Source: Cupriavidus oxalaticus
GTDB lineage: Bacteria; Pseudomonadota; Gammaproteobacteria; Burkholderiales; Burkholderiaceae
Length of the DNA stretch: 64,000 bases
NCBI RefSeq assembly: GCF_004768545.1
Contig: NZ_CP038634.1
Coordinates: 124,001 to 188,000 of the forward strand
Reading direction: 5' to 3'
Positions 25,045 through 34,535 of this stretch are shown piece after piece. Position numbers and translations under genes: made by a program. The number at the start of each line of letters is the position of its first letter. Position 1 is the stretch's first letter. The notes below the pieces were generated by a model. The model was not told the DNA's origin. It saw only the letters and a program-made list of their open reading frames with translations, and made no database searches.

Positions 25045-26022
25045 TTATTCGACCGCGATACCCTTGTCGCGGATGACCTTGCCCCACTTGGCATAGTCCG
25101 CGCGGATGCGCTGGCTCATCTGCGCCGGCGCCTGGTAGCTGGCGATGGCGCCCGCCTTCAGCAGTTTGTCCTGCACGTCCTTGTCGGCCAGGATCTTGCC
25201 GACTTCGCCGGAGATGCGGTCGACCACGTCCTTGGGCGTGCCCGGGGGCGCCAGCAGGCCGCCCCAGGACACTGCGTCATAACCCTTGAAGCCCTGCTCC
25301 GCAATGGTCTTGACGTCGGGCAGCATGGCGACGCGCTGCGGCGAGCCGACGGCGATGGCGCGCAGCTTGCCGGCCTGGATGTGCGGCAGCGCCGCGACCA
25401 GGTCGGCATACATGATGGGCACTTGCCCGCCGATGGTGTCGCTGATCGCCGGCACGCCGCCCTTATAGGGCACGTGCTGCATCTCGAAGCCGCCCATCTG
25501 CTTGAGCAGTTCCATGCTCAGGTGGCCGAAGCTGCCGGCGCCCGAACTGGTGTAGTTGAGCTTGCCCGGCTGCGCCTTGGCCTGCGCGATCAGCTTGGAC
25601 AGGTCGGTCACGTTGGGCAGCAGCGTCGGGTTGACCACCACTACGATGGGCAGGTCATAGACCGTGGCCACCGGCGTGAAATCCTTGGTGGTGTCGTATC
25701 CCGCCTTCTTGTACAGGAACGGCGCCAGCAGCGTCGGCGTGGCCAGCATCATCAGCGTGTAGCCGTCCGGCGCGCTCTTGGCGACCTGGGCCGCGGCGAT
25801 GGAGCCCGACGCGCCGGCGCGGTTTTCCACCACCACCGGCTGCTTGAGGGCTTCGCCCAGCTTCTGGCCGACGATGCGCGATGCGGTATCCGTGGGCCCG
25901 CCCGGCGGGAACGGCACGACCAGCTTGATGGGCTTGGCCGGCCACGATTGGGCGAAGGCGCCGCTGGCCAGCAGCGGTGCGGCGGCCAGCGCCAGGAGCG
26001 CGCGGCGGCGGGAGTGAACCAT
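25045..26022 (-). CDS. Bug-family periplasmic solute receptor (TctC type)
   Basis: A 325-residue tripartite-tricarboxylate-type receptor. A leader with S-R-R-R-A-L-L suggesting Tat or Sec export is followed by W-P-A-K-P-I-K-L-V-V-P-F-P-P-G-G, the Bug hallmark, then V-V-E-N-R-A-G-A-S-G-S-I-A and P-D-G-Y-T-L. The start is taken at 26022; an ATG ten codons earlier (26052) is equally possible. Bug proteins bind carboxylates. No tctAB membrane genes lie here, as is usual in this group. It is just downstream of a CoA-transferase gene, so its ligand is probably a carboxylate that is then CoA-activated. Confidence 0.9.
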   Translation of the reverse strand: MVHSRRRALLALAAAPLLASGAFAQSWPAKPIKLVVPFPPGGPTDTASRIVGQKLGEALKQPVVVENRAGASGSIAAAQVAKSAPDGYTLMMLATPTLLAPFLYKKAGYDTTKDFTPVATVYDLPIVVVVNPTLLPNVTDLSKLIAQAKAQPGKLNYTSSGAGSFGHLSMELLKQMGGFEMQHVPYKGGVPAISDTIGGQVPIMYADLVAALPHIQAGKLRAIAVGSPQRVAMLPDVKTIAEQGFKGYDAVSWGGLLAPPGTPKDVVDRISGEVGKILADKDVQDKLLKAGAIASYQAPAQMSQRIRADYAKWGKVIRDKGIAVE

Positions 26023-26147
26023 ACGGGTAATGTCTCGAATACGCACTTTCATGTTCCAGTTGAATCAGCGCAAGGCAATCCAGCCCCCTTGCCGGGCGCG
26101 CTGCGCGTGGGCCATGGCCTGCATGGCACGACGCGCGGCGCGAATGC

Positions 26148-27395
26148 TCAGGCGGACGCGGGCGCGTCCGGCAGCGTCAGCACGCCGCTGGCCTGCAGCG
26201 CCTGCAGCTGCTCATCGCTCATCTGCAGCAGGTTTTGCAGCACGGCACGCGTGCCTTCGCCCAGCGTGGGCGGCGCGCTGCGGATCGGCAGGCGCTGGCC
26301 ATCGAGCCGGTAAGGCGGCGCGAACACATGGGTGGTGCCGGCGACCGGGTGCGGCATCTCGCGCAGCAGGCCGCCCTGGCGCGTGCGCTCGCTGGTGAGG
26401 GCCTCGTGCAGCCCGGCCACCTTGCCGCACGGAATGCCGCAGGCGCTCATGCGTTCGAGCAGCAGGTCGCGCGCAAAGCTGCGGATCAGGCCCGTGATCA
26501 GCGGGGTCAGCGTCTCGCGGTTCCTGGCGCGCTCCACATTGGTGGCATAGCGCGGATCCTCGACGATGTCCGGACGCTCGATCACCTGGCGGCAGAACTT
26601 GTCGAACTGGCTGTTGTTGCCGACCGCAATGATCAGCGGGCCATCGGCGGCCTCGAACATGCCGTAGGGCACGATCGACGGGTGGGCATTGCCGTAGCGG
26701 GCCGGATCGCGGCCCAGCAGCATGGCGTCCAGGCCGTAGTAGCCGGTCACCATCAGGCCGCAGTCGTAGAGCGCCATCTCGATCAGCTGGCCCTTGCCCT
26801 TGCGTTCGCGGCGGAACAGTGCCGCCAGCACGGCCTGCGCGGCGTACATGCCGGTCATCAGGTCCACCACGGCCACGCCAAACTTCAGTGGCGGCGTGTC
26901 CGCTTCGCCGTTGAGCGCCATCAGCCCGGCTTCGCCCTGGATCACCAGGTCGTAGCCGGGGCGCTTGGCCTCGGGGCCGCTGCTGTTGTAGCCGGAGACC
27001 GCGCAATAGATCAGCTCGGGTTTGATGGCCTTGAGCTGCTCGTAGCCCAGGCCCAGCTTCTCGGCGCCGCCGGTCTTGAAGTTGTGGATGACCACGTCGA
27101 ACTGCGGCAACAGGTCATAGACGATCTGCACGCCTTCCTTGCTCTGCAGGTCCAGCGTGATCGACCGCTTGTTGCGGTTCATGCTGTTGAAGTACGTGGT
27201 CTCGGTCTTGCCGATGCGCATGCCCCAGTCGCGCGTATCGTCGCCGCGGCCCGGGTGCTCGACCTTGACGACTTCGGCGCCGAAGTCGGCCAGGACCTGG
27301 CCGCACAGCGGGCCGGCGAACACACGCGACAGATCGAGTACGCGCACGCCCTCAAGCGGGAAGTCGATGCCTTGGGATGATTCGGGCGTCTGCAA
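26148..27395 (-). CDS. CaiB/BaiF family (class III) CoA-transferase
   Basis: A 415-residue class III CoA-transferase. L-E-G-V-R-V-L-D-L-S-R-V at the N-terminus, F-A-G-P-L, the K-V-E-H-P segment and the catalytic Asp in V-V-D-L-M-T-G (around residue 172) are visible. It moves CoA between an acyl-CoA donor and a free carboxylate. The start is a TTG at 27395 with a good AAGGAG site six bases upstream; the open frame upstream of it is low-quality. Likely operonic with the Bug receptor 125 bases downstream. Confidence 0.9.
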   Translation of the reverse strand: MQTPESSQGIDFPLEGVRVLDLSRVFAGPLCGQVLADFGAEVVKVEHPGRGDDTRDWGMRIGKTETTYFNSMNRNKRSITLDLQSKEGVQIVYDLLPQFDVVIHNFKTGGAEKLGLGYEQLKAIKPELIYCAVSGYNSSGPEAKRPGYDLVIQGEAGLMALNGEADTPPLKFGVAVVDLMTGMYAAQAVLAALFRRERKGKGQLIEMALYDCGLMVTGYYGLDAMLLGRDPARYGNAHPSIVPYGMFEAADGPLIIAVGNNSQFDKFCRQVIERPDIVEDPRYATNVERARNRETLTPLITGLIRSFARDLLLERMSACGIPCGKVAGLHEALTSERTRQGGLLREMPHPVAGTTHVFAPPYRLDGQRLPIRSAPPTLGEGTRAVLQNLLQMSDEQLQALQASGVLTLPDAPASA

Positions 27396-27542
27396 GTCTG
27401 TCTCCTTGGGCTGTTTCGGGGTACGAGCCGTCTTTGGGAAATCGTAGCCCATGCCGGGCTGGCGGCACGCATGGCAGGCGTGGCCGTGGTGTGGCGCCAT
27501 GGTGTGGCGCGGTCAGCCCATCATTCTTGCTTGGATAAATAG

Positions 27543-27580
27543 CCTATACAATCCCAATCGACATTGACAAAATGTTCAAT
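27543..27580 (-). promoter_or_regulatory. Promoter/operator of the CoA-transferase gene
   Basis: On the minus strand: TTGTCA (complement of 27565-27570), 16-bp spacer, TATAGG (complement of 27543-27548). Overlapping the -35 is an imperfect dyad ATTGACA-AAA-TGTTCAAT (27563-27580), a likely operator. The remainder of the 27396-27697 gap holds the hairpin at 27616-27663. Confidence 0.4.
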
Positions 27581-27615
27581 GGAATTTGACAACGCGCCGA
27601 GCCAGGGTCCCAAAT

Positions 27616-27663
27616 GCATGGCGCCCGGGCATCCGACGATGGTCGAATGCCCGGGCGCCATGC
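27616..27663 (-). terminator. Long hairpin downstream of actP
   Basis: A perfect 17-bp stem (27616-27632 with 27647-27663) whose 14-base loop has a further CGAC/GTCG pairing. It lies 35 bases past the actP stop. It lacks a strong T-run on either side, so it may be a terminator, an mRNA-stabilising structure or both. Confidence 0.6.
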
Positions 27664-27697
27664 TTGCTTCACATTTGCCGGTAGTTACCTGCCTGCT

Positions 27698-29359
27698 TCA
27701 GTGGCTGGCTCCCTCCACCGCGCCGATGCCGGTCTCGGAGCGCAGCTCCTGCGCCTCGAAGCCGGCCTTGTCCACGCGGGCCCGCGTGGACTTGTCGGTC
27801 ACCGAGAAGAACCAGATCCCCAGGAAACCGGCCGTCATCGAGAACAGCGCCGGCGACGTGTACGGGAACGGCGCGCTGCTGAAGTGGAACACGTCCACCC
27901 ACACCGCCTGCGACAGGATGGTCAGCACCACCGCCGACAACAGCCCGATAAAGCCGCCAACCGTGGCGCCGCGCGTGGTGCAGCCCCTCCACAGCACCGA
28001 CATGAACAGCACCGGGAAGTTGGCCGACGCCGCCACGGCAAACGCCAGCGACACCATGAAGGCGATGTTCTGCTTCTCGAACACGATGCCAAGCACCACC
28101 GCGACCAGGCCGAGGATGATGGTGGTGATGCGCGACACGCGCAGTTCGACCGAACTCGTTGCCTGTCCCTTCTTGAAGACCGTGGCATAGAGATCGTGCG
28201 AGACGGCCGAGGCGCCGGCAAGCGTCAGGCCCGCGACCACCGCGAGGATGGTGGCAAAGGCCACGGCGGAGATGAAGCCGAGGAACACGTTGCCGCCCAC
28301 CGCGCTGGCCAGGTGCACCGCCGCCATGTTGATGCCGCCCAGCAACTTGCCACTGCCGTCCTGGAAGCTCGCGTTGGTGCCCACCAGCACGATCGCGCCG
28401 AAGCCGATGATAAAGGTCAGGATGTAGAAGTATCCGATCCACGTGGTGGCCCAGAACACCGACTTGCGCGCCTCCTTGGCATTGGGCACGGTAAAGAAGC
28501 GCATCAGCACGTGCGGCAGGCCGGCGGTGCCGAACATCAGCGCAATGCCGAACGAGATCGCGGAGATCGGGTCCTTGATAAAGTTGCCCGGGCTCATGAT
28601 CGATTCCTGCTTGGCATGGACCTCCACCGCCTTGGCGAACAGCGCCTCGGGGCTGAAGTGATACTGCGCCAGCACCATGAATGCCATGAACGAGGCCCCG
28701 CCCAGCAGCAGGCACGCCTTGATGATCTGCACCCAGGTGGTCGCGGTCATGCCGCCGAACAGCACGTACACCATCATCAGCGCGCCGACGATGACCACGG
28801 CGACCCAGTATTCCAGCCCGAACAGCAGCTTGATCAGCTGCCCCGCGCCGACCATCTGCGCGATCAGGTAGAACGCCACCACCACCAGCGTGCCCGATGC
28901 CGCGAACGCGCGCACCGGCGCCTGCTTGAAGCGGTATGCGGCGACGTCGGCAAAGGTGAAGCGGCCCAGGTTGCGCAGCCGTTCGGCCATCAGGAACGTA
29001 ATCACCGGCCAGCCCACCAGGAAGCCGATCGAATAGATCAGGCCGTCATAGCCGTTGGCATACACCGCAGCGGAGATGCCCAGGAACGACGCCGCCGACA
29101 TGAAGTCGCCGGCGATCGCCAGGCCGTTCTGGAAGCCGGTGATGCCGCCGCCGCCCGTGTAGAACGCAGCGGCCGACTTGGTCTTGGACGCGGCCCACTT
29201 GGTGATGTACAGCGTGCCGAGCACGAACACCACGAACATGCCGATGGCGGTCCAGTTGGTCGGCTGGCGCACGGCCTGCCCCATGTCGCCGCCGGCGGCG
29301 AACACGCCCGCCGACAGCAGCAGCGCCGCGGCGCCGAGAATTGCGTGGCGGGCGTTCAT
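27698..29359 (-). CDS. actP: Cation/acetate symporter ActP
   Basis: A 553-residue sodium:solute symporter family protein of the ActP branch, with about 13 membrane helices. The first helix is a cleavable-looking N-terminal segment as in E. coli ActP. Conserved stretches include [16 protein letters not shown] and the [15 protein letters not shown] signature. It imports acetate and other short carboxylates with a cation. The ATG at 29359 overlaps the stop of the upstream DUF485 gene (ATGA), the conserved yjcH-actP arrangement. Confidence 0.94.
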   Translation of the reverse strand: MNARHAILGAAALLLSAGVFAAGGDMGQAVRQPTNWTAIGMFVVFVLGTLYITKWAASKTKSAAAFYTGGGGITGFQNGLAIAGDFMSAASFLGISAAVYANGYDGLIYSIGFLVGWPVITFLMAERLRNLGRFTFADVAAYRFKQAPVRAFAASGTLVVVAFYLIAQMVGAGQLIKLLFGLEYWVAVVIVGALMMVYVLFGGMTATTWVQIIKACLLLGGASFMAFMVLAQYHFSPEALFAKAVEVHAKQESIMSPGNFIKDPISAISFGIALMFGTAGLPHVLMRFFTVPNAKEARKSVFWATTWIGYFYILTFIIGFGAIVLVGTNASFQDGSGKLLGGINMAAVHLASAVGGNVFLGFISAVAFATILAVVAGLTLAGASAVSHDLYATVFKKGQATSSVELRVSRITTIILGLVAVVLGIVFEKQNIAFMVSLAFAVAASANFPVLFMSVLWRGCTTRGATVGGFIGLLSAVVLTILSQAVWVDVFHFSSAPFPYTSPALFSMTAGFLGIWFFSVTDKSTRARVDKAGFEAQELRSETGIGAVEGASH

Positions 29360-29661
29360 GCGACCTCCCGCTTGATACGTTCGGTCAGCTCGTCGTAGGT
29401 GCGGTTGGCATGCTGCACATACAGCCCGGTGATGAGCACCGTGAACACGATCACGAACAGCCCGATCGGCATGCCCCACGTCATCACGCCCTCGCCCATC
29501 TTCCTGGCCAGCAGTTCCTTGTCGAAGGCGATCAACAGCACGTAGCCGTAGTAGATCACCAGCATTGCCGCGGTCAGCAGCCAGCCTAGGCGCGAACGCC
29601 TGCGCACCAGCTGCAGATAATTGGGATTGGCCTTCAGTCGCCTGACCAGATCTTCATGCAT
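29356..29661 (-). CDS. yjcH: DUF485 membrane protein (YjcH)
   Basis: A 101-residue inner-membrane protein with two helices (~residues 27-47 and ~62-85) and the DUF485 pattern [12 protein letters not shown] and G-M-P-I-G-L-F-V-I. YjcH accompanies ActP in many proteobacteria and is thought to assist the permease. The stop overlaps the actP start. Confidence 0.92.
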   Translation of the reverse strand: MHEDLVRRLKANPNYLQLVRRRSRLGWLLTAAMLVIYYGYVLLIAFDKELLARKMGEGVMTWGMPIGLFVIVFTVLITGLYVQHANRTYDELTERIKREVA

Positions 29662-30036
29662 TCCTGTCTCCTGCCATCTATGCGTGGTCTTGCCGGACGC
29701 ACCCGCGGCGGGACGCCGCGAGTCCGTGCTGCATAAGGTAATGGCCGCCCCTTACCTGCTTCTTACACGGGACGGAAATCGGCACCGGGTAAACGCTGAG
29801 TGAGGCGCGGGACAGGAGGCTCCGTGGCGATGCAGGTTGTTGGTTGGCATGGGCGAAGCATGCGCCGCAAGTCGGGCCGCGCCCAACACTCTTGTCATGG
29901 ACGAACGGCATTTCCCCGGGTAGCGGGACGTCGGCGGCATTTTCTTCCCGCTGCATCCGGTGGCATGGCTCCTGCGTAAATGCAAGCGGACGCTGCAGCG
30001 TTCTGCCCTCTTGTTACCGTTCATCGGAGTACCGCC
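29662..30036. other. Divergent intergenic region, yjcH/repeat protein
   Basis: No gene is supported here. The only structure noted is an inverted repeat AGGTAA (29736-29741) and TTACCT (29752-29757) with a 10-bp spacer, ~75 bases upstream of yjcH, a possible operator for the acetate permease operon. No consensus promoter was recognised. Confidence 0.4.
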
Positions 30037-30567
30037 ATGATTCGACAGTTCGCTCACACGTTCCTTGCCACCGCCGCGATCGCAGTGGCCTGCACCGCCA
30101 GCATCGCCCATGCCGCCACGCCGCGCGACAGCGGGCACGCCGGCGACAAGTACGGCTATTCCTTCCGGGTCGACATGCGTGATGCATATAGCGACAGCGC
30201 ACGCGCCGGCCGCTTCGACGTGTTCGCCGAAGGCGCCAGCACCGAGGCTCCGTCCGCCAATGCGCAGTCTCTCTATGGCATGGACCGCAGCGGTGTATCT
30301 GCTGATCCGGCGCGCAAGTTCGACGTCCATTCCGACGGTGCACTGGCAGGCATGGACCGCAGCGGTGTATCTGCTGACCCGGCGCGCAAGTTCGACGTCC
30401 ATTCCGACGGTGCACTGGCAGGCATGGACCGCAGCGGTGTATCTGCTGACCCGGCGCGCAAGTTCGACGTCTATTCCGACGGTGCACTGGCAGGCATGGA
30501 CCGCAGTGGTGTATCGGCTGACCCGGCGCGCAAGTTCAACATCTATTCCGATGGGGCATTGGCGTAA
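30037..30567 (+). CDS. Secreted protein with four tandem 24-residue repeats
   Basis: A 176-residue protein: a signal peptide (cleavage near A-H-A, residue 26), a short unique region, then four 24-residue repeats built on G-M-D-R-S-G-V-S-A-D-P-A-R-K-F-(D/N). The last repeat runs to the C-terminus. The unit recalls the short motifs in DUF4148-type Burkholderiaceae periplasmic proteins but I cannot name the family firmly. A GGAG site supports the ATG at 30037. Repeats are almost identical at DNA level, so the copy number may vary between strains. Confidence 0.75.
   Translation: MIRQFAHTFLATAAIAVACTASIAHAATPRDSGHAGDKYGYSFRVDMRDAYSDSARAGRFDVFAEGASTEAPSANAQSLYGMDRSGVSADPARKFDVHSDGALAGMDRSGVSADPARKFDVHSDGALAGMDRSGVSADPARKFDVYSDGALAGMDRSGVSADPARKFNIYSDGALA
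30277..30564 (+). repeat. Four direct 72-bp repeats inside a secreted protein gene
   Basis: Exactly four in-frame 72-bp units fill 288 bp up to the stop codon. Units 1-3 differ at only a few bases; unit 4 has most substitutions, including the His/Tyr and Asp/Asn changes. A coding minisatellite. Confidence 0.92.
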
Positions 30568-30583
30568 GCAATGCCAGTATGGC

Positions 30584-32575
30584 CTAGCCGTACTTTCCGC
30601 CCGGCAGCGCCATCTCGATTGCGCTGATCAGTTCCTGCAGGCGCAGCGGCTTCGCGCACACCGCATCGAAGCCGCTTTCCATTGCCAGGCGCCGGTCCTG
30701 CTGGCGCGTGAAGGCAGTCAGGGCGATGGCCGGCACGCGCGCACGCGAGCCGATCACCTCCTGCGCGCGCACTTCGCGGATCAGTTCATTGCCGTCGCGG
30801 CCAGGCAAGCCGATGTCGCTGATGATCAGGTCCGGCGTGGCGTTCGCCATCTGCGCCAGGGCGTCGTCGCTGTCGCGCGCGCTGCGGACATGGGCGCCAA
30901 AGCCGGCCAGGATGGCAGTGAGGGCGGCGGCCGCATCGCTGTCGTCTTCCACCAGCACGATATCGAGTCCGTCCAGCCGCGTTGCGCTCTCGGGTGCGCC
31001 GTGGTCAGTGCCGCCGGCAGCTTCTGCCTCCACTGGCTCGGTGCCCGGCGCCAGCAGCGGGATGGCAATTTCAAAGGTGGCGCCGCGGCCGACCCCCTCG
31101 CTGCAGGCCTGCACGATGCCGCCATGCATCTCGGCCAGGCGCTTGACGATCGCCAGCCCGAGGCCCAGCCCGCCCTGCACGCGACGATCGGGGCCGTCGC
31201 TCTGGGTAAAGCGGTCGAACAGGAACGGCAGGAATTCCGGATCGATGCCGCGGCCCGCGTCGACCACGGACACGCTCAGCGTTTCCGCATCGGACTTCGC
31301 GATCACGCGGACGGTGGCGCCTTCAGGCGAGAACTTGATCGCGTTGGAGATGAGGTTCCACAGGATCTGCTGGAAGCGCGCCGGATCGAGCCACGCAGCC
31401 TGCGCCAGGTCCGGGGCGATCTGCGCCTCCAGCGACAACAGCTTCTCGCTGGCCATCAGTTGCATGCTGTCGAGTGCGGCGCGGATGAGGGTGGCCGGGT
31501 TCGCCATCTCGCGTTCCAGCTTCATCTTGCCGACATTGAGCAGCGACACGTCGACCAGGTCGGCCACCAGCCGCTGCTGGATGGCGACATTGCGCTCGAT
31601 CGCGGCCAGCCCGCGGCGTCCTTCGTCCGTGCTCACGTGGCGGCCCAGCACATGGGTCCAGACGGAGATCACATTGAGCGGGTTGCGCAGCTCGTGCGAG
31701 AGGATGGCGATGAACTCGTCCTTCATGCGGTTCACGCGTTCGACGCCGGCACGCGCCGCCTGTTCGCGCTCGATCAGCTGCTCCTGCTGGCGTTCAAGGT
31801 GCAGCCGAGCGGTAGCATCAGCCACGACCGCGACCCGGTCGCCCGATGGCGTGGTAGGGGAAATGCTCCAGTCGAGGTGGACCGGCGCGCCCTCCGCGTC
31901 GAGCAGCGGGAACGATCCCTGCCAGCCCTCGTCCGCGGACACAGTGGCTTCGGCGGCGCGCGCGGCGAAGTCGCCGGGCGCGAGCGCGGTGACGGGCCGC
32001 CCGAGCAGGTCAGAGGCGGGCCTGCGCAGGAGCGTCAGCATGGCGGGATTGACGTCGACCAGCTGGCCGCGAGAGTCAAGCACGCAGATGCCGCTGGTGG
32101 CCTGCTGGTAGATCGCGCGCAGGCGTGCCTCGCTCTCGCGCAACGAGCGCTCGGCCGCGGCGGCGCGGGCCAGCGCCGAGACCGTGGCAATCAGCACCTC
32201 CGGCTCGGCGGGATGGATCAGGTAGGCCGTGGCGCCGGCATTCAGCCCGCGCGCCTTGTCGTAATCCTGCACGTAGGTGGCTGACAAATGGATCACCGGC
32301 AGCGTCGCGGTATCCGGGTCGGCACGCAGCTGTTCGCACACCTGGATGCCGTCGATATCGGGCAGGTTGACGTCGAGCACCATCACGGAAATGCCCGGCG
32401 TCCGCGCCAGGCGCAATGCGTCCAGCCCGCAATCGGCCTCGATTGTGTGGAACCCGGCGTTCTTGAGCACGCGTACGGTTGAATAGCGAGTGACCGGATT
32501 GTCGTCGACGACCAGTACGCGCGGAGGCGACGCGGAGGGTGCTGCCTGCTGCGTGGATAGCGGGTCCATGATCAT
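30584..32575 (-). CDS. Hybrid sensor histidine kinase (REC-PAS-HisKA-HATPase-REC)
   Basis: A 663-residue hybrid kinase. Receiver 1 (~19-135; V-V-D-D-N, V-L-D-V-N-L-P-D), PAS (~150-260), HisKA with the phospho-His in I-L-S-H-E-L-R-N-P-L-N, HATPase (N-L-I-S-N-A-I-K-F, G-L-G-L-G-L-A-I) and receiver 2 (~540-655; V-E-D-D, I-S-D-I-G-L-P-G). Its ATG overlaps the stop of the preceding kinase gene (ATGA). It closes the stressosome operon and probably takes stress input from it; no DNA-binding output follows. Phosphorelay partner unknown. Confidence 0.9.
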   Translation of the reverse strand: MIMDPLSTQQAAPSASPPRVLVVDDNPVTRYSTVRVLKNAGFHTIEADCGLDALRLARTPGISVMVLDVNLPDIDGIQVCEQLRADPDTATLPVIHLSATYVQDYDKARGLNAGATAYLIHPAEPEVLIATVSALARAAAAERSLRESEARLRAIYQQATSGICVLDSRGQLVDVNPAMLTLLRRPASDLLGRPVTALAPGDFAARAAEATVSADEGWQGSFPLLDAEGAPVHLDWSISPTTPSGDRVAVVADATARLHLERQQEQLIEREQAARAGVERVNRMKDEFIAILSHELRNPLNVISVWTHVLGRHVSTDEGRRGLAAIERNVAIQQRLVADLVDVSLLNVGKMKLEREMANPATLIRAALDSMQLMASEKLLSLEAQIAPDLAQAAWLDPARFQQILWNLISNAIKFSPEGATVRVIAKSDAETLSVSVVDAGRGIDPEFLPFLFDRFTQSDGPDRRVQGGLGLGLAIVKRLAEMHGGIVQACSEGVGRGATFEIAIPLLAPGTEPVEAEAAGGTDHGAPESATRLDGLDIVLVEDDSDAAAALTAILAGFGAHVRSARDSDDALAQMANATPDLIISDIGLPGRDGNELIREVRAQEVIGSRARVPAIALTAFTRQQDRRLAMESGFDAVCAKPLRLQELISAIEMALPGGKYG

Positions 32576-33480
32576 GCCTTTGCCGCGCCCGCCGCCGGTG
32601 CCGCCGGATAGGTGAGCGGCAGCGTGACATAGAAGCGCGAGCCCACATCGACTTCGCTCTCGAAACCGACCCGCCCCCCGAGCACCTCGGCCAGCCGCTT
32701 GCTGAGCGCAAGGCCAAGCCCGGAGCCGCGCAGGCGGCGCTGCAGCGGCGAATCGATCTGGATGAAATCCTGGAAGACCGCGCCGTGCATCGCCGCCGGG
32801 ATGCCGATGCCGGTGTCCTTGACCGAGAACATGACCTCGCCCTCGCCCACCAGCCTCGCGGAAACGCGGACTTCGCCGCGCGGCGTGAACTTGAGCGCGT
32901 TGGAGATGAAGTTGCGCAGGATCTGCGACAGCTTGCGGTCGTCGCTGTAGAGGGTCGGCACCTCGTGCGGTTCTTCGAAGATCAGCGACACCTCGGGATT
33001 GGTCAGCACCGGCTTGAACATGCCGCGCAGCGTATCGAACAGCGCGACCATGTCGAACCATGCCGGCGACACGTCGACCCTGCCCGCTTCGAGCTTGGCC
33101 AGGTCGAGCAGGTCGTTGACCATGTCGGCAAACTCCGCGGCGGTCTCGCGCACGAACATCACCTGCCGTTCCTGCTCGGTGGTGAGCGGACCGTCCACGC
33201 GATCGATCAGCAGGCGGGTGATGCTCTGGATCGCGACGATGGGGGTGCGGAACTCATGGCTCATGTAGGCCAGGAAGCGGCTTTTCAGTTCGGTTGCCTG
33301 GCGCAGCTGTTCCGCCTGGATGTCCAGTTCCGCATACAGCGCCAGCACGCCGCGGTTGGTTTCCTCCAGTTCCGCGCGCAGGCCCTCGCATTCGCGGGTC
33401 TTGACGTCCAGTGCCTCGCGCAGTTCGTCGGGGCTCAGCGGGGTGTCCGGCGGCAAGCGGGAGTAGTCGTGGCTGGCCAT
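32572..33480 (-). CDS. Soluble sensor histidine kinase
   Basis: A 302-residue kinase lacking membrane segments. An N-terminal coiled coil (~15-65) is followed by HisKA with the phospho-His in Y-M-S-H-E-F-R-T-P-I and HATPase (N-F-I-S-N-A-L-K-F, D-T-G-I-G-I, G-S-G-L-G-L-A-L-S). It lies two bases after rsbX and overlaps the hybrid kinase gene by four bases, so all are one transcript. With no sensor domain of its own, it is probably switched by the stressosome proteins encoded upstream. Confidence 0.9.
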   Translation of the reverse strand: MASHDYSRLPPDTPLSPDELREALDVKTRECEGLRAELEETNRGVLALYAELDIQAEQLRQATELKSRFLAYMSHEFRTPIVAIQSITRLLIDRVDGPLTTEQERQVMFVRETAAEFADMVNDLLDLAKLEAGRVDVSPAWFDMVALFDTLRGMFKPVLTNPEVSLIFEEPHEVPTLYSDDRKLSQILRNFISNALKFTPRGEVRVSARLVGEGEVMFSVKDTGIGIPAAMHGAVFQDFIQIDSPLQRRLRGSGLGLALSKRLAEVLGGRVGFESEVDVGSRFYVTLPLTYPAAPAAGAAKA

Positions 33481-33482
33481 GC

Positions 33483-34535
33483 TTAATCCTCGGCGCGGCG
33501 GATCACGAGCACGGTGGCGTCATCCCGGCCCCGGCCGAACTTCCACACGATAAACGCGGCGATCAGCGTGGGGTCGTGCCGCAACAGGCTGGCATCGTCC
33601 AGTTGCCAGCGCGACTGCACGCCATCCGAGAACAGGATCACCAGTGCATGGGCCGGCCAATCCAGCACCTGCTCCTGGATGGTATGCACCTGGATTCCGG
33701 CGGTGCCATGCTGCGGCAGCAGCGTGCGGTCTGCCGTGCCGGAAATAACGCGGCCCATCACATTGCCGGCCCCGGCGAAATGGATCTGGTTGCCGCGCAG
33801 GTCCAGCCGCGCCGCGCTGACCGCCGCGCCGCGCGTGCTGCGCAGTGCCGTGTGGGCGTGTTCGATGACCTGGGACGGGCTGGCGCAGGGCATTTCGGCA
33901 AACGCCGCCAGCGCGGCCCTGGCTGCGTCGGCGGCCAGCGGGCCATGACCGAGGCCGTCGGCCAGCACCACGTCGGCGCCGCCATCGTGCTGTGCGATGG
34001 CCCAGCCGTCGCCGCTGACCTGCTCGCCGGGTGCGGCCAGGCACACCGCCCCGATCATGCAGCCGCCCACCGGCACCGCGCGCACCGGGCACCCGCCCGG
34101 CTCGCGGTCGCGGTAGAACCGCGCCAGGATGACACTGCCCTGGCCGAAGCGGCTGACGATATCGAAGTCGTCGGCCATGCGCTGGACGGCGCCCAGCCCC
34201 TGCCCGGCGCTGCCCGCGCTGGAATAGCCGTCGCGCATGCAGGCCTGCGGATCGTGCATGCCGGGCCCGTTGTCCAGCGAGATCAGCTCGATCAGCATGC
34301 CGTCGCCAGCGGCGCGGGCGCCAATGAACATCCGGCCGCCGACGGCATGGCGTACCAGGTTGCTGCAAAGCTCGTTCGCCACCACGGCGATCCGGCCCGC
34401 CAGCACGCTGTCGAAGGCCAGCCGCGCGCACAGGTCGGCCGCGAGCCGGCGGGCTTCGCCAACCCGGCTGGCGTCGTCCATGGGCAGCACGGCGGCGGGA
34501 CCCTGTTCGCTACTTCCACCGAGTGACACTGACAC
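33483..34535 (-). CDS. rsbX: RsbX-like PP2C phosphatase with N-terminal ATPase domain
   Basis: About 350 residues. A HATPase_c domain (N-box V-V-A-N-E-L-C-S-N-L-V-R-H-A; D-N-G-P-G-M) occupies roughly residues 20-145, followed by a SpoIIE/PP2C domain (A-D-G-L-G-H-G near residue 215; F-S-D-G-V near 305; R-D-D-A-T near 340). In the stressosome, RsbX dephosphorylates RsbR and RsbS to reset it. The GTG start at 34535 lies inside rsbT with a strong GGGAGG site; an ATG at 34481 is the alternative. The kinase-phosphatase fusion differs from B. subtilis RsbX, which is phosphatase only. Confidence 0.85.
   Translation of the reverse strand: MSVSLGGSSEQGPAAVLPMDDASRVGEARRLAADLCARLAFDSVLAGRIAVVANELCSNLVRHAVGGRMFIGARAAGDGMLIELISLDNGPGMHDPQACMRDGYSSAGSAGQGLGAVQRMADDFDIVSRFGQGSVILARFYRDREPGGCPVRAVPVGGCMIGAVCLAAPGEQVSGDGWAIAQHDGGADVVLADGLGHGPLAADAARAALAAFAEMPCASPSQVIEHAHTALRSTRGAAVSAARLDLRGNQIHFAGAGNVMGRVISGTADRTLLPQHGTAGIQVHTIQEQVLDWPAHALVILFSDGVQSRWQLDDASLLRHDPTLIAAFIVWKFGRGRDDATVLVIRRAED

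Noticed and set aside
27564..28190. Plus-strand frame over the actP 3' end
   Set aside because: Antisense to ActP membrane helices and containing the terminator-like hairpin.
30277..30564. Possible CRISPR array
   Set aside because: Units are 72 bp, contiguous without spacers, in frame and translated; a coding repeat, not CRISPR.
30065..32284. A 739-codon plus-strand frame across the repeat protein and the hybrid kinase
   Set aside because: It reads the repeat gene out of frame and the kinase antisense; no conserved features.
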